From Asaia bogorensis (GTDB lineage: Bacteria; Pseudomonadota; Alphaproteobacteria; Acetobacterales; Acetobacteraceae), in contig NZ_UEGO01000010.1 of NCBI RefSeq assembly GCF_900465345.1, positions 186,001-250,000 of the forward strand: a stretch of DNA of 64,000 bases, written 5' to 3'. The number at the start of each line of letters is the position of its first letter. The first letter of the stretch is position 1. Position numbers and translations under genes: made by a program. Below are positions 24,752 through 34,722 of the stretch, piece by piece. A model generated the notes under the pieces. It was not told where the DNA came from and searched no databases. It saw only the letters and a list, made by a program, of their open reading frames with translations.

Positions 24752-25366
24752 ATGGAATACGATATCAAAACCCTCGATAATGGCAGCGCCGGAACGGTGA
24801 CCCTGCCAGAGGAACTGTTCGGCGCGACCCCGCGCGCGGACATCATGGCACGCGTTGTTCACTGGCAGCTGGCCAAGCGCCGCGCCGGTACGCACCGCAC
24901 CAAGGGCATGGGCGAGATTTCTGGCACGACCAAGAAGCCGTACCGCCAGAAGGGCACAGGCTCGGCACGTCAGGGCTCGCTGCGCGCACCGCAGTTCCGC
25001 ACTGGTGGCGTCGTTCATGGTCCGGTCGTTCGCGACCACGGCTATGACCTGCCCAAGAAGGTGCGTCGCCTCGGCCTGATTTCTGCGCTGTCGCAGAAGG
25101 CTGCCGCTGGCAAGCTGATCGTTATCGACCAGGCTGCTGGTGTGACCAAAACCCGTGAAGCCGCTGCAAAGCTGGCTGCTCTCGGCTGGTCCTCCGCCCT
25201 GATCGTCGACGGTGCCGTTGATGTGGCTTTCGGTCGCGCTGTGCGCAACCTGCCCAAGATCGACGTGCTGCCCACGATCGGCGCCAACGTCTATGACATT
25301 CTGAACCACGATGTTCTCGTGCTGACGCGCGCAGGGCTCGAGGGTCTCAAGGAGCGCCTGGCATGA
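24752..25366 (+). CDS. rplD: 50S ribosomal protein L4
   Basis: This 204-residue protein is L4, with the extended loop ([16 protein letters not shown]) that lines the exit tunnel and is a site of macrolide-resistance mutations. In E. coli L4 represses the S10 operon by attenuation and translational control; no equivalent leader is evident before rpsJ here. Its stop overlaps the start of rplW by 4 bases (ATGA). Confidence 0.98.
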   Translation: MEYDIKTLDNGSAGTVTLPEELFGATPRADIMARVVHWQLAKRRAGTHRTKGMGEISGTTKKPYRQKGTGSARQGSLRAPQFRTGGVVHGPVVRDHGYDLPKKVRRLGLISALSQKAAAGKLIVIDQAAGVTKTREAAAKLAALGWSSALIVDGAVDVAFGRAVRNLPKIDVLPTIGANVYDILNHDVLVLTRAGLEGLKERLA

Positions 25367-25704
25367 CCACGGGCATCGTTCTTGCGCGCCGCACAAAGGC
25401 GCAGCGCATGACGCGTGAAGCGATGTTTGACATCGTTCGCGCGCCGCTCATCACCGAGAAGGCGACGGCCCTCTCCGAGCGTAACCAGGTTGTTTTCCGC
25501 GTGGCGATGACCGCCGCGAAGCCGGAAATCAAGGTTGCGATCGAGACGCTTTTCGGCGTCACGGTCGTCTCCGTGAACACGCTGGTGCAGAAGGGCAAGA
25601 CCAAGATGGTCAAGGGCCGTCCTGGTCGCCGTTCGGACATCAAGAAGGCGTATGTCCAGCTTGCGGAAGGTCAGTCCATTGACCTCACCGCGAAGCTGGG
25701 CTGA
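25363..25704 (+). CDS. rplW: 50S ribosomal protein L23
   Basis: L23 sits at the tunnel exit and docks trigger factor and the signal recognition particle. From the ATG at 25363 the product is 113 residues; from 25408 it would be 98 ([18 protein letters not shown]), closer to the common length. I kept 25363 because AAGGAG lies 8 bases upstream and the ATGA overlap with rplD is typical of coupled genes. The extra 15 residues are basic. The choice of start is uncertain. Confidence 0.95.
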   Translation: MTTGIVLARRTKAQRMTREAMFDIVRAPLITEKATALSERNQVVFRVAMTAAKPEIKVAIETLFGVTVVSVNTLVQKGKTKMVKGRPGRRSDIKKAYVQLAEGQSIDLTAKLG

Positions 25705-25720
25705 CGCGGGATAGGATACC

Positions 25721-26551
25721 ATGGCACTCAAGCACTTTAATCCCACGACGCCGAGCACACGTGGCACGGTACTGATCGACCGCAGCGAGCTCTTCAAGGG
25801 CAAGCCGGTCAAGCAGCTGACCGAAGGCAAGAACAAGACGGGCGGCCGTAACAACCACGGTCGTACCACGTCGCGTTTCCGTGGCGGCGGGCACAAGCAG
25901 TCCTACCGCTATGTCGACTTCAAGCGTCGCAAGTTCGATGTGGCCGGCACGGTTGAGCGTCTGGAATATGACCCGAACCGCACCGCCTTCATTGCGCTGA
26001 TCAAGTACGAAGACGGCGAGCTGGCCTACATCCTGGCACCGCAGCGCGTTAAGGTTGGCGATCAGGTGATCGCTGGCGAACGCACTGACGTGAAGCCGGG
26101 CAACGCCATGCCGCTGGGCTCCATGCCCGTCGGTACGATCGTGCACAACATCGAGCTGAAGCCCGGTGCAGGCGGCAAGATCGCCCGCTCGGCTGGCACG
26201 TACTGCCAGCTGGTCGGCAAGGATGCTGGCTACGCCCAGATCAAGCTGCAGTCCGGTGAGCTCCGTCTCGTCCGTGGCGAATGCATGGCTACGGTTGGCG
26301 CGGTTTCGAACCCCGACAACATGAACCAGCATCTCGGCAAGGCCGGTCGTAACCGTTGGCTCGGCCGTCGTCCGCATAACCGCGGCGTCGTCATGAACCC
26401 GGTCGACCATCCGCATGGTGGTGGTGAAGGTCGCACCTCTGGTGGCCGTCATCCGGTTACGCCGTGGGGCAAGCCGACCAAGGGCTACAAGACTCGTGTT
26501 AACAAGAAGACGGACAGCCTGATCATCCGTCGCCGCAAGACCGGCAAGTAA
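25721..26551 (+). CDS. rplB: 50S ribosomal protein L2
   Basis: This 276-residue protein is full-length L2, essential for subunit joining and peptidyl transfer. It shows the conserved [18 protein letters not shown] region near the N-terminus and the [12 protein letters not shown] segment with the His residue implicated in activity. It lies 16 bases after rplW and 17 before rpsS. Confidence 0.98.
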   Translation: MALKHFNPTTPSTRGTVLIDRSELFKGKPVKQLTEGKNKTGGRNNHGRTTSRFRGGGHKQSYRYVDFKRRKFDVAGTVERLEYDPNRTAFIALIKYEDGELAYILAPQRVKVGDQVIAGERTDVKPGNAMPLGSMPVGTIVHNIELKPGAGGKIARSAGTYCQLVGKDAGYAQIKLQSGELRLVRGECMATVGAVSNPDNMNQHLGKAGRNRWLGRRPHNRGVVMNPVDHPHGGGEGRTSGGRHPVTPWGKPTKGYKTRVNKKTDSLIIRRRKTGK

Positions 26552-26568
26552 GAAGGGGGCAAACAGAG

Positions 26569-26847
26569 ATGGCACGTTCCGTCTGGAAGGGCCCGTTCGT
26601 TGACGGGTACTTGTTCGGCAAGGCTGAAGCGTCGCGCGCTTCGGGTCGTAATGAGGTGATCAAGATCTGGTCGCGTCGTTCTACCATCCTGCCGCAGTTC
26701 GTCGGACTCACGTTCGGCGTTTATAATGGCCACAAGTTCCTGCCGGTGCAGGTGACGGAAAACATGGTCGGGCACAAGTTCGGTGAGTTCTCGCCGACAC
26801 GCACGTTCCCCGGTCATGCTTCCGACAAGAAGTCGAAGCGGGGCTGA
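26569..26847 (+). CDS. rpsS: 30S ribosomal protein S19
   Basis: This 92-residue basic protein is S19 ([28 protein letters not shown]). It lies in the 30S head beside S13 and contacts the peptidyl-site tRNA region. A purine-rich site (AGAAGGGGGC) precedes the ATG. rplV begins 2 bases after its stop. Confidence 0.98.
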   Translation: MARSVWKGPFVDGYLFGKAEASRASGRNEVIKIWSRRSTILPQFVGLTFGVYNGHKFLPVQVTENMVGHKFGEFSPTRTFPGHASDKKSKRG

Positions 26848-26849
26848 TC

Positions 26850-27281
26850 ATGAGCAAGCCGAAGCACATTCGCACACTCGCTGATACGGAAGCGCAGGCT
26901 GTTGCCCGCAACATCCGCGTCAGCCCGCGCAAGCTGAACCTGGTTGCGGCGATGATCCGCAACCAGCCGGCAGACAAGGCAATCGCAGCGCTGACGTTCT
27001 CGCGTCGCCGTATCGCTCAGCAGGTTCGCAAGACCCTGGAGAGCGCCGTGGCCAATGCAGAGAACAATCATCAGCTCGATGTCGATCAGCTCGTGGTCAA
27101 GACCGCAGAAGTTGGCAAGTCGATCGTCATGAAGCGTTTCCACGCTCGTGGCCGTGGTCGTTCCTCGCGCATCGAGAAGTTCTTCAGCCACCTGAAGATC
27201 GTCGTTGCCGAGCGCGCTGCAGACGAAGCGCCTGCGCCGAAGGGCAAGGGCAAGGACGCAGCAGAGCAGAAGGCAGCCTGA
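26850..27281 (+). CDS. rplV: 50S ribosomal protein L22
   Basis: This 143-residue protein is L22, whose long beta hairpin ([17 protein letters not shown]) reaches into the exit tunnel and is a macrolide-resistance site. It is longer than the 110 residues of E. coli because of an N-terminal extension and a C-terminal Lys/Ala-rich tail ([16 protein letters not shown]), as is common in this order. rpsC starts 1 base after its stop. Confidence 0.97.
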   Translation: MSKPKHIRTLADTEAQAVARNIRVSPRKLNLVAAMIRNQPADKAIAALTFSRRRIAQQVRKTLESAVANAENNHQLDVDQLVVKTAEVGKSIVMKRFHARGRGRSSRIEKFFSHLKIVVAERAADEAPAPKGKGKDAAEQKAA

Positions 27282-27282
27282 T

Positions 27283-27960
27283 ATGGGACACAAAGTCAAT
27301 CCGATCGGGCTCCGGCTCGGCGTAAACCGCACCTGGGATAGCCGCTGGTACGCCGGCAACGACTATTCCCGTCTGCTGCATGAAGACCTGATGCTGCGCG
27401 CTTACCTGCGTCGCAAGCTGTCGGGTGCAGGCGTTTCCCGCGTTGTGATCGAGCGTCCGGCCAAGAAGCCGCGCGTCACGATCTATGCAGCGCGTCCGGG
27501 CGTCGTCATCGGCAAGAAGGGTCAGGACATCGACGCTCTGCGCAAGGATCTGAGCCGCCTGGCAAAGACCGACGTGGCGCTGAACATCGTCGAGATCCGC
27601 AAGCCCGAAATCGACGCAACCCTGGTTGCCGAGAACATTGCACAGCAGCTGGAGCGCCGCGTGGCCTTCCGTCGTGCGATGAAGCGTGCGGTTCAGTCTG
27701 CCATGCGTCTTGGCGCGCAGGGTATCCGAATCAACTGCTCCGGCCGTCTCGGTGGTGCGGAAATCGCCCGTATCGAGTGGTATCGCGAAGGTCGCGTGCC
27801 ACTTCACACGTTGCGCGCCGACATCGATTACGGTATCGCCACTGCCAAGACGACCTATGGTACGTGCGGTGTGAAAGTCTGGATCTTCAAGGGTGAAATC
27901 CTTGCCCATGATCCGATGGCTCAGGACCGTCGTGCAGCGGAACAAGCGCCGCAGCGCTGA
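27283..27960 (+). CDS. rpsC: 30S ribosomal protein S3
   Basis: This 225-residue protein is S3. The ATG at 27283 gives the family start [13 protein letters not shown]; an in-frame ATG at 27205 lies within rplV and is rejected. It has the KH domain with the [14 protein letters not shown] loop, and the C-terminal domain ([10 protein letters not shown]). S3 helps form the mRNA entry tunnel. A 47-base spacer precedes rplP. Confidence 0.97.
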   Translation: MGHKVNPIGLRLGVNRTWDSRWYAGNDYSRLLHEDLMLRAYLRRKLSGAGVSRVVIERPAKKPRVTIYAARPGVVIGKKGQDIDALRKDLSRLAKTDVALNIVEIRKPEIDATLVAENIAQQLERRVAFRRAMKRAVQSAMRLGAQGIRINCSGRLGGAEIARIEWYREGRVPLHTLRADIDYGIATAKTTYGTCGVKVWIFKGEILAHDPMAQDRRAAEQAPQR

Positions 27961-28007
27961 GCAGTAGATTATGACAAGCGCCGCGAGGCGCATGAGGATA
28001 CGACACC

Positions 28008-28424
28008 ATGCTTTCCCCGAAGCGGACTAAGTTTCGCAAGGCCCACAAGGGCCGCATTCATGGGTTGGCCAAGGGCGGAACGACGTTGAATTTCGGCGCG
28101 TTCGGCCTTAAGGCTCTTGAACCCGAACGTATCACCGCACGCCAGATCGAGGCGTCGCGTCGCGCGATCACTCGTGCGATGAAGCGTGCCGGTCGCGTGT
28201 GGATCCGGATTTTCCCGGATCTGCCGGTTTCCACGAAGCCTGCCGAAGTCCGCATGGGCTCCGGCAAGGGCTCGCCCGAGTTCTGGGTGGCCCGCGTGAA
28301 GCCCGGCCGCGTGCTGTTTGAAATCGAAGGCGTGCCGCCCGAAGTGGCACGTGAGGCCCTGGCTCTTGGCGCAGCGAAGCTGCCGATCAAGACCAAGTTC
28401 ATCACCCGTATCGGGGAGGCATAA
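28008..28424 (+). CDS. rplP: 50S ribosomal protein L16
   Basis: This 138-residue protein is L16 ([42 protein letters not shown] spans the conserved core), which positions the aminoacyl-tRNA arm near the peptidyl transferase centre. The conserved Arg hydroxylated in some bacteria lies in this core. rpmC starts 2 bases downstream. Confidence 0.98.
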
Positions 28425-28426
28425 GA

Positions 28427-28660
28427 ATGGCTGACGCTTACAAGGTAGCCGATCTTCGCGCCAAGTCCCCTGATGAACTGCAGGCCCTTCTTCTGGACCT
28501 GAAGCGTGAGCAGCTGAACCTCCGGTTCCAGGCTGCCACGGGCCAGTCAGAGGGAGTCGGACGCGTTCGCGTTCTCCGTCGTGCGATTGCTCGCATCAAG
28601 ACGGTGGCGCATCAATCGAAGAACAAGGCGGGCGCAAAAACGTCCGCCGCAGAGTCCTGA
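28427..28660 (+). CDS. rpmC: 50S ribosomal protein L29
   Basis: This 77-residue protein is L29, located at the tunnel exit beside L23. The conserved helical hairpin ([19 protein letters not shown], then [14 protein letters not shown]) occupies residues 20-60. A Lys/Ala/Ser-rich tail extends it about 10 residues beyond the E. coli form. rpsQ begins 13 bases later. Confidence 0.96.
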   Translation: MADAYKVADLRAKSPDELQALLLDLKREQLNLRFQAATGQSEGVGRVRVLRRAIARIKTVAHQSKNKAGAKTSAAES

Positions 28661-28673
28661 GAGGAGACGGACG

Positions 28674-28955
28674 ATGCCAAGGCGCGTCCTGACAGGGCGA
28701 GTGACGAGCGACAAGATGGACAAGACGGTTACCGTTCTTGTTGATCGTCGTATCATGCACCCGCTCTATAAGAAGTTCATTCGTCGTTCCAAGAAGTACG
28801 CGGCGCATGACGAGCTGAACGAGTGCAAGATCGGAGACACGGTGCGCATCGAAGAATGCGCTCCGATTTCCAAGCGCAAGACCTGGACGGTGATTACCCG
28901 CAACGGTGCGGCCCTTGAGGCAGCAGCGGCGGCACCGGCTCAGGCGTCAGCGTAA
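28674..28955 (+). CDS. rpsQ: 30S ribosomal protein S17
   Basis: This 93-residue protein is S17. The ATG at 28674 gives [10 protein letters not shown] and follows a GAGGAGA ribosome binding site; an upstream in-frame ATG at 28581 lies in rpmC and is rejected. The OB fold is evident ([28 protein letters not shown]). The tail is an unusual Ala-rich stretch of about 14 residues. Confidence 0.97.
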   Translation: MPRRVLTGRVTSDKMDKTVTVLVDRRIMHPLYKKFIRRSKKYAAHDELNECKIGDTVRIEECAPISKRKTWTVITRNGAALEAAAAAPAQASA

Positions 28956-28969
28956 GAGGGGACTGAGAA

Positions 28970-29338
28970 ATGATCCATCCCGAGACCAATCTGGACGTCG
29001 CCGATAATTCCGGCGCACGTCAGGTGCAGTGCATCAAGGTGCTGGGCGGCTCCAAGCGGAAAACCGCCTCGGTCGGCGACGTGATCGTCGTGTCCGTCAA
29101 GGAAGCGATTCCCCGCGGCAAGGTGAAGAAGGGTGACGTGCATCAGGCCGTCATCGTTCGCACGTCCTACCCCGTTCGTCGTGCTGACGGCAGCGCCATC
29201 CGTTTCGACAAGAATGCGGCTGTGCTGATCAACAAGTCGATGGAACCGATCGGCACGCGTATCTTTGGCCCGGTGGTTCGTGAGCTGCGTGCGCGCAAGT
29301 TCATGAAGATCATCTCCCTGGCTCCGGAGGTGCTATAA
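28970..29338 (+). CDS. rplN: 50S ribosomal protein L14
   Basis: This 122-residue protein is full-length L14 ([32 protein letters not shown]). It lies at the subunit interface and binds the silencing factor RsfS. Its stop codon shares a base with the rplX start (TAATG), so the two are coupled. Confidence 0.98.
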
Positions 29339-29658
29339 TGGCTGCTCGTATCAAGAAGGGTGACCAGGTTCTGGTCCTCTCCGGCTCGTCGCGCGGCACG
29401 CGTGGCGAAGTCCTGGCCGTTCTGCCGAAGGTCGAAAAGGCCATCGTGCGTGGCGTTGCCGTGGCTAAGCGTCACCAGAAGCCGACCCGCATGAACCAGG
29501 AAGGCGGTATCATCGCCAAGGAAATGCCGGTTCATCTGTCCAACCTGAAGCTCGTCGATCCGAAGAGCGGCAAGCCGACTCGCGTCGGGTTCCGTCAGCT
29601 TGAGGATGGACGCAAGGTCCGTGTCGCCAAGGTGACCGGCGAAGTGATCGAAGGCTAA
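29338..29658 (+). CDS. rplX: 50S ribosomal protein L24
   Basis: This 106-residue protein is L24, a KOW-domain assembly initiator ([21 protein letters not shown] at the N-terminus). The C-terminal half has the conserved [15 protein letters not shown] segment. It overlaps rplN by one base and lies 10 bases before rplE. Confidence 0.97.
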
Positions 29659-29668
29659 GGGGGCGACA

Positions 29669-30235
29669 ATGAGCGAGACCATTACCCGCATCCAGCCGCG
29701 CCTGCAACAGCGTTACAATGACGTTCTCCGTGACAAGCTGCGTGAGCAGTTTGGCTACAAGAACGCCATGCAGGTTCCCAAGCTGGAAAAGATCGTGCTG
29801 AACATGGGCGTTGGCGAAGCCGCCGGCGACCAGAAGAAGCTCGATGCCGCCGTTGCCGAAATGGCAGCCATCTCCGGTCAGAAGCCCGTCAAGACGGTTG
29901 CCCGCAAGGCAATCGCAGGCTTCAAGATCCGTGAAGGCCTGCCGATCGGCTGCAAGGTGACCCTGCGTCGCGCACGCATGTACGAATTCCTCGATCGTCT
30001 CGTGACGATCGCGATGCCGCGCATTCGTGACTTCCGCGGTCTGCCCCCCAACAAGGGCTTTGACGGTCGTGGCAATTTCGCCATGGGCATCAAGGAGCAG
30101 ATCGTGTTCCCGGAAATCGACTACGACAAGATCGACTCCGTACGCGGCATGGACATCATCTTCGTCACCACGGCGAAGAGCGATGAAGAGGCAAAAGCGC
30201 TGCTCAAGGCGTTCGATCTGCCCTTCACTGCCTGA
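29669..30235 (+). CDS. rplE: 50S ribosomal protein L5
   Basis: This 188-residue protein is L5, which binds 5S rRNA and contacts S13 across the subunit bridge. Conserved segments are [20 protein letters not shown] and [20 protein letters not shown] 115-base spacer with an extended hairpin and a possible promoter follows. Confidence 0.97.
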   Translation: MSETITRIQPRLQQRYNDVLRDKLREQFGYKNAMQVPKLEKIVLNMGVGEAAGDQKKLDAAVAEMAAISGQKPVKTVARKAIAGFKIREGLPIGCKVTLRRARMYEFLDRLVTIAMPRIRDFRGLPPNKGFDGRGNFAMGIKEQIVFPEIDYDKIDSVRGMDIIFVTTAKSDEEAKALLKAFDLPFTA

Positions 30236-30246
30236 TTTATCGGGTT

Positions 30247-30291
30247 GAGCCGGGTTTTTTCCTTTTCAAAGGAAGCTCGGCTCCCTATATA
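30247..30291 (+). promoter_or_regulatory. Hairpin and possible internal promoter before rpsN
   Basis: GAGCCG (30247-30252) pairs with CGGCTC (30278-30283), and TTCCTTT pairs with AAAGGAA inside. TTTTCA (30263-30268), 17 bases, then TATATA (30286-30291) also make a plausible promoter about 60 bases before rpsN. The two readings are alternatives or overlap in function. Confidence 0.35.
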
Positions 30292-30350
30292 CACACGCTG
30301 TTTGGAAAACCGTTGGGATTGGCCCGACAGGTTCCGGGAGAAGATTTAGC

Positions 30351-30656
30351 ATGGCAAAAATCTCCGCCGTGAACCGCAACGCCAAGCGCGCCTACATGGC
30401 GACGCGCGATAAGGCGAAGCGGACCGCGTTGAAAGATATCATCAAGGACCGGAGCCTTCCGGTAGAGGAGCGTTTCGACGCAACCCTGAAGCTGGCAGAA
30501 ATGCCGCGCAACGGGTCGCGCGTTCGTTTCCGTCTGCGCTGCAAGGTTTCGGGACGTCCCCGCGCGAACTATCGCAAGTTCGAGCTGAGCCGTATCGCCC
30601 TGCGCGACCTGGCCTCCACCGGCCAGATCCCCGGTATGGTCAAGTCGAGCTGGTAA
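30351..30656 (+). CDS. rpsN: 30S ribosomal protein S14, zinc-independent form
   Basis: This 101-residue protein is the long form of S14 that lacks the zinc-binding CXXC pairs; it contains a single cysteine (RLRCKVSGRPRANY). It binds 16S rRNA in the head next to S3 and S10. It follows the rplE-rpsN spacer and is 11 bases before rpsH. Confidence 0.97.
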   Translation: MAKISAVNRNAKRAYMATRDKAKRTALKDIIKDRSLPVEERFDATLKLAEMPRNGSRVRFRLRCKVSGRPRANYRKFELSRIALRDLASTGQIPGMVKSSW

Positions 30657-30667
30657 GGTAGAAGCGA

Positions 30668-31066
30668 ATGTCCCTGTCCGATCCGTTGGGTGATATGCTC
30701 ACCCGCATTCGCAATGCCCAGCGTGCACGTCACGCGGCTTGCATCGCGCCGGCTTCCAAGCTGCGTGCGAACGTTCTGGAAGCGCTGCGTCGCGAAGGTT
30801 ATATCCGTGGCTACACCACGGAAGAGCTGCGCGCCGGCGTCTCCCAGCTGCGCATCGAGCTGAAATATGCAGACGGCCAGCCCGTGATCAAGGAAATCCA
30901 CCGCGTGTCCAAGCCGGGCCGTCGCGTGTATTCCAAGATCAAGGAACTGCCGCGCGTGTATGCCGGTCTCGGCGTGTCGATCCTGTCCACCCCGCGCGGT
31001 ATCCTTTCGGATATCGAGGCTCGCGCCGCGAATGTCGGTGGCGAAGTCCTCTGCCGCGTCTTCTGA
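30668..31066 (+). CDS. rpsH: 30S ribosomal protein S8
   Basis: This 132-residue protein is S8 ([31 protein letters not shown] at the C-terminal rRNA-binding site). In E. coli it represses the spc operon by binding the rplE mRNA; whether that holds here is unknown. rplF begins 10 bases after its stop behind GAGGAG. Confidence 0.98.
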   Translation: MSLSDPLGDMLTRIRNAQRARHAACIAPASKLRANVLEALRREGYIRGYTTEELRAGVSQLRIELKYADGQPVIKEIHRVSKPGRRVYSKIKELPRVYAGLGVSILSTPRGILSDIEARAANVGGEVLCRVF

Positions 31067-31076
31067 GGAGGATCAC

Positions 31077-31613
31077 ATGTCACGAGTAGGCAAGTATCCG
31101 GTCGTCATTCCTGCTGGCGTGGACGTGTCCATTGCTGATGGGTCCCTGACTGCCAAGGGCAAGCGCGGTTCGCTGAGCATGCCTCTGACCCGCTTCGTTC
31201 AGGCGAAGGTGGAAGACGGCAAGGTTTCGATCCTTCCGGTGGGTAACCGTTCGCGTGAGACCTGGACGATGTGGGGCACAACCCGCGCCATCGTCGCCAA
31301 CCTGGTCAAGGGCGTTTCCGAAGGTTTCAGCAAGACGCTCGAAATCACCGGTACGGGTTTCCGCGCCAGCGTGCAGGGTTCGAACCTGGTGATGAACCTG
31401 GGTTATTCCCACGACGTCGTCTATCCGATCCCCGCCGACGTGAAGATCACCACGCCTCGTCCCACGGCCATCACGGTCGAAGGAAACGACAAGCAGCGTG
31501 TTGGTCAGGTTGCGCTCGACATCCGTAACTTCCGCAAGCCGGAACCCTATAAGGGCAAGGGCGTGCGTTACGAGACCGAAGTTCTCCGTCGTAAGGAAGG
31601 CAAGAAGAAATAA
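31077..31613 (+). CDS. rplF: 50S ribosomal protein L6
   Basis: This 178-residue protein is L6: two related domains, ending in the conserved [11 protein letters not shown] segment. The ATG at 31077 gives MSRVGKYPV, the family start; an in-frame ATG at 30960 lies inside rpsH. Its stop shares a base with the rplR start (TAATG). Confidence 0.97.
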   Translation: MSRVGKYPVVIPAGVDVSIADGSLTAKGKRGSLSMPLTRFVQAKVEDGKVSILPVGNRSRETWTMWGTTRAIVANLVKGVSEGFSKTLEITGTGFRASVQGSNLVMNLGYSHDVVYPIPADVKITTPRPTAITVEGNDKQRVGQVALDIRNFRKPEPYKGKGVRYETEVLRRKEGKKK

Positions 31614-31975
31614 TGGCTACGCAGCATGGATTGCAGGAACGGCGCCGTCAGCGGCTTCGCTTCCAGCTTCGCCGCAAGAGCGGTGGCCGGCCGCGTCTGT
31701 CGGTCTTCCGTTCTGGCAAGAACATCTACGCACAGGTGATCGACGACGCCCAGGGTGTTACCCTCGCCAGCGCTTCCACCCTCGAGAAGACTCTTCGCGA
31801 GTCTGGCAAGACGGGTGCAAATGTCGATGCGGCTTCGGTTGTCGGCAAGCTGGTTGCAGAGCGCGCTCTGGCCGCTGGCGTGACGGCGGTCGTGTTCGAT
31901 CGCGGTGCGTATCTCTATCATGGTCGCGTCAAGGCGCTGGCCGAAGCTGCCCGCGAGGGCGGCCTTTCGTTCTAA
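31613..31975 (+). CDS. rplR: 50S ribosomal protein L18
   Basis: This 120-residue basic protein is L18, which binds 5S rRNA ([40 protein letters not shown]). It overlaps rplF by one base and is 13 bases before rpsE. Confidence 0.97.
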   Translation: MATQHGLQERRRQRLRFQLRRKSGGRPRLSVFRSGKNIYAQVIDDAQGVTLASASTLEKTLRESGKTGANVDAASVVGKLVAERALAAGVTAVVFDRGAYLYHGRVKALAEAAREGGLSF

Positions 31976-31988
31976 GGAAGGATCACAC

Positions 31989-32570
31989 ATGGCACGTGAG
32001 CCAAGAGAAGGCGGCCGTGGTGGTCGCGAGCGGGAACGCGAAGGCGACGATCTGGTCGACAAGCTGGTAACGATCAACCGCGTGGCCAAGGTGGTCAAGG
32101 GTGGACGTCGCTTCGCTTTTGCTGCCCTGGTTGTCGTTGGTGACCAGAAGGGTCGCGTCGGGTACGGTGCGGGCAAGGCCCGTGAAGTGCCGGAAGCAAT
32201 CCGCAAGGCCACCGAGCGCGCCAAGCGCACGATGATCCGCGTTCCGATGAAGGAAGGCCGCACGCTGCATCACGATTCCTACGGGCATTTCGGTGCTGGC
32301 AAGGTCGTGGTTCGTGCAGCTGAAGCCGGTACCGGCATCATCGCAGGCGGCCCGATGCGCGCCGTTTTCGAATCGCTGGGCGTGAATGACGTTGTTGCGA
32401 AGTCCCTCGGGACCCGTAACCCGCATAACATGGTCAAGGCGACCTTTGCCGCTCTCGAGCGTTGCAGCAGCCCCCGCGCTGTCGCAAGCCGCCGTGGCAA
32501 GAAGGCCTCTGAGCTGTTCGCAAAGCGTGATGCATCGTCTGACGAGGCAGTGGAGGCGACCAATGGCTGA
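31989..32570 (+). CDS. rpsE: 30S ribosomal protein S5
   Basis: This 193-residue protein is S5, part of the mRNA entry site and of translational accuracy control. It has a charged Arg/Glu-rich N-terminal extension (about 1-20), then the core ([31 protein letters not shown]). The ATG at 31989 is supported by the AAGGA site and by family length; an in-frame ATG at 31905 lies in rplR. It overlaps rpmD by 8 bases. Confidence 0.97.
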   Translation: MAREPREGGRGGREREREGDDLVDKLVTINRVAKVVKGGRRFAFAALVVVGDQKGRVGYGAGKAREVPEAIRKATERAKRTMIRVPMKEGRTLHHDSYGHFGAGKVVVRAAEAGTGIIAGGPMRAVFESLGVNDVVAKSLGTRNPHNMVKATFAALERCSSPRAVASRRGKKASELFAKRDASSDEAVEATNG

Positions 32571-32748
32571 GAACAAGACTGTTCGCGTCAAGCAGATCGC
32601 TTCGGCTATCGGGCGCAAGCCCGGCCAGGCTGAGACCCTCGTGGGTCTGGGCCTGCGCGGCATCGGCAGTGTTCGTGAACTGGAGGATACGCCTTCGGTT
32701 CGCGGCATGATCCGCAAGGTTGCCCACCTCATTCAGGTGGAGGGTTGA
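32563..32748 (+). CDS. rpmD: 50S ribosomal protein L30
   Basis: This 61-residue protein is L30 ([35 protein letters not shown]). The ATG at 32563 lies within the last codons of rpsE, an 8-base overlap, which implies translational coupling. rplO begins 1 base after its stop. Confidence 0.97.
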   Translation: MAENKTVRVKQIASAIGRKPGQAETLVGLGLRGIGSVRELEDTPSVRGMIRKVAHLIQVEG

Positions 32749-32749
32749 T

Positions 32750-33235
32750 ATGAACCTTAATGAACTGCGCGATAACGCCGGTGCGCGTTACCGCAAGAAG
32801 CGTCTGGGCCGTGGCATCGGCTCGGGCAAAGGCAAGACCTCCGGTCGCGGCGTCAAGGGTCAGAAGGCCCGTGAAGGCGTTTCGCTGAACGGCTTCGAGG
32901 GTGGTCAGCTTCCGCTGTATCGTCGTATGCCGAAGCGCGGGTTCAAGAACATCTTCCGCAAGGAATTTGCTCCTGTGAACCTGGGCGCGATCGACCGTGC
33001 ACTGGCTGATGGCAAGCTTCAGGCAGACGCGACGATCACGGAAGAGGCTCTGCGCGCCGCTGGTCTGGTGGGCACTGGCAAGTATGCCGGTATCCGTCTA
33101 CTGGCAAAGGGCGAGCTGACCCGGGCCGTGACCGTTGAAGTTTCCGGCGCTTCGGCAACCGCGATTGCGGCTGTCGAGAAGGCTGGTGGCTCTGTCAAGG
33201 TTGCCGCCAAGGCTGAAGCTCCGGCAGAAGCCTGA
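32750..33235 (+). CDS. rplO: 50S ribosomal protein L15
   Basis: This 161-residue protein is L15, with the Gly/Lys/Arg-rich N-terminal arm ([19 protein letters not shown]) that threads into 23S rRNA and a globular C-terminus with an Ala-rich tail. The ATG at 32750 gives MNLNELRDN; an in-frame ATG at 32720 lies in rpmD. A strong terminator-like hairpin separates it from secY. Confidence 0.97.
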   Translation: MNLNELRDNAGARYRKKRLGRGIGSGKGKTSGRGVKGQKAREGVSLNGFEGGQLPLYRRMPKRGFKNIFRKEFAPVNLGAIDRALADGKLQADATITEEALRAAGLVGTGKYAGIRLLAKGELTRAVTVEVSGASATAIAAVEKAGGSVKVAAKAEAPAEA

Positions 33236-33252
33236 TCGCCCGAAACGCTCAT

Positions 33253-33272
33253 CGCGCACCTTTTCGTGCGCG
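33253..33272 (+). other. Stem-loop after rplO
   Basis: CGCGCAC (33253-33259) and GTGCGCG (33266-33272) form a perfect 7-base-pair stem with loop CTTTTC. It stands 20 bases before a stronger terminator-like hairpin. Confidence 0.45.
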
Positions 33273-33293
33273 ACGAACGACGGTAATCCTGAA

Positions 33294-33329
33294 CAGCGTC
33301 CCGCGCCTGCGGCGACGCTGTTTTTGTTG
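33294..33329 (+). terminator. Intrinsic terminator or attenuator directly before secY
   Basis: CAGCGTCCCGC (33294-33304) pairs with GCGG, a one-base bulge, and GACGCTG (33309-33320), with loop GCCT, followed by TTTTTGTTG. This is a textbook intrinsic terminator inside the spc cluster, ending only 13 bases before the secY start. Confidence 0.75.
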
Positions 33330-33342
33330 AAAGGACCGGTGG

Positions 33343-34722
33343 ATGGCCTCCGCAGCCGAGCAGCTTGCCGCCAATCTCAATCTGAGTTCGTTCTCCAAGG
33401 CGACCGAGCTCAAAAAGCGCATCTGGTTCACCCTGGGCGCGCTCATCATCTATCGTCTGGGAACCTACATCCCGGTTCCCGGCGTCGATGCGACCGTGAT
33501 GGGTCAGCTCCTGAACCAGAATCAGGGCGGCATCATCGGCATGTTCGATATGTTCACCGGTGGTGCGCTTGGGCGTATGACTGTGTTCGCCCTGAACATC
33601 ATGCCTTACATCAGCGCGTCGATCATCGTGCAGTTGCTTTCCACGGCGCTGCCTTCGCTTGAGGCACTCAAGAAAGAGGGTGATCAGGGCCGCAAGAAGC
33701 TCAACGCCTACACGCGTTACCTGACTGTGCTGATCGCCCTGTTCCAGGCCTATGGCATCGCCATGGGGCTCGAGCACATGACCAGCAAGACCGGTGCCCT
33801 GGCTGTCGTGGCGCCTGGCCCGTTCTTCATCCTGTCCTGCGTGGTGACCCTCGTGGGCGGAACCATGTTCCTGATGTGGCTGGGTGAGCAGATCACGTCG
33901 CGTGGCGTCGGTAATGGCATCTCGCTGATTATCTTTGCTGGTATTGTCGCCAACCTGCCTCACGCGCTCGCCAGCCTGTTCCAGCTTGGCTACACGGGCG
34001 CGCTCTCGCCGTTCTTCGTGTTGCTGTTCCTGGTGCTTGCCGGGGCGACCATTGCGTTCATCGTGTTCATGGAGCAGGCGCAGCGCCGGGTCGTCATCCA
34101 GTATCCCAAGCGTCAGGTCGGCAGCCGCATGTTTGGCGGCGATTCCTCGCACATGCCGCTCAAGGTCAATACGGCAGGCGTGATCCCGCCCATCTTCGCC
34201 TCCTCTGTTCTATTGATCCCTGTGACAATTGCAGGCTTCATGAACGGCAAGGGGCTTCCGGGCTGGCTCAATACACTTGGTCAGGAACTGGGGCAGGGGC
34301 AGCCGCTCTACATGCTGTTCTACGCAGCGATGATCCTGTTCTTCTCGTATTTCTACGCAGCGGTCACCTTCAACCCTGAAGAGACTGCCGAGAATCTGCG
34401 CAAGCAGGGTGGCTTCGTGCCAGGTATTCGACCCGGCTCGAACACGGCGCGTTATTTCGACCGTATCCTCTCGCGCCTGACGACCATCGGTGCGCTCTAC
34501 CTCGTTGCGGTCTGCTTGCTGCCTCAAATTCTGATCAGCCGCTACAACGTGCCTTTCTACTTCGGTGGCACGAGCCTGATCATCATCGTGTCAGTCACGA
34601 TCGACACCATGACGCAGGTACAGTCGCATCTGGTCGCTCATCGCTATCAGGGCCTTATCCGCAAGCAGCGTGGTCGCGGAAACGGCAAGGCTGAGGCTGG
34701 CAGGGGAGTGCGCCGTCGATGA
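33343..34722 (+). CDS. secY: Protein translocase subunit SecY
   Basis: This 459-residue polytopic protein forms the protein-conducting channel with SecE and SecG. About ten membrane helices are visible, starting near residue 24, with cytoplasmic loops rich in Lys/Arg (YPKRQVGSRMFGG) that contact ribosome or SecA, and the conserved AGVIPPIFASS helix. The ATG at 33343 lies 13 bases after a terminator-like hairpin, behind GAAAGGACC. Its stop overlaps the adk start (ATGA). No rpmJ follows. Confidence 0.97.
   Translation: MASAAEQLAANLNLSSFSKATELKKRIWFTLGALIIYRLGTYIPVPGVDATVMGQLLNQNQGGIIGMFDMFTGGALGRMTVFALNIMPYISASIIVQLLSTALPSLEALKKEGDQGRKKLNAYTRYLTVLIALFQAYGIAMGLEHMTSKTGALAVVAPGPFFILSCVVTLVGGTMFLMWLGEQITSRGVGNGISLIIFAGIVANLPHALASLFQLGYTGALSPFFVLLFLVLAGATIAFIVFMEQAQRRVVIQYPKRQVGSRMFGGDSSHMPLKVNTAGVIPPIFASSVLLIPVTIAGFMNGKGLPGWLNTLGQELGQGQPLYMLFYAAMILFFSYFYAAVTFNPEETAENLRKQGGFVPGIRPGSNTARYFDRILSRLTTIGALYLVAVCLLPQILISRYNVPFYFGGTSLIIIVSVTIDTMTQVQSHLVAHRYQGLIRKQRGRGNGKAEAGRGVRRR

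Noticed and set aside
24098-25396. Antisense open frame opposite rplC and rplD
   Set aside because: No domain, composition typical of antisense frames, and it would cross two ribosomal protein genes.
30247-30283. Intrinsic terminator between rplE and rpsN
   Set aside because: The stem is interrupted and not followed by a T run, so full termination is unlikely; it is listed only as a hairpin with a possible promoter.
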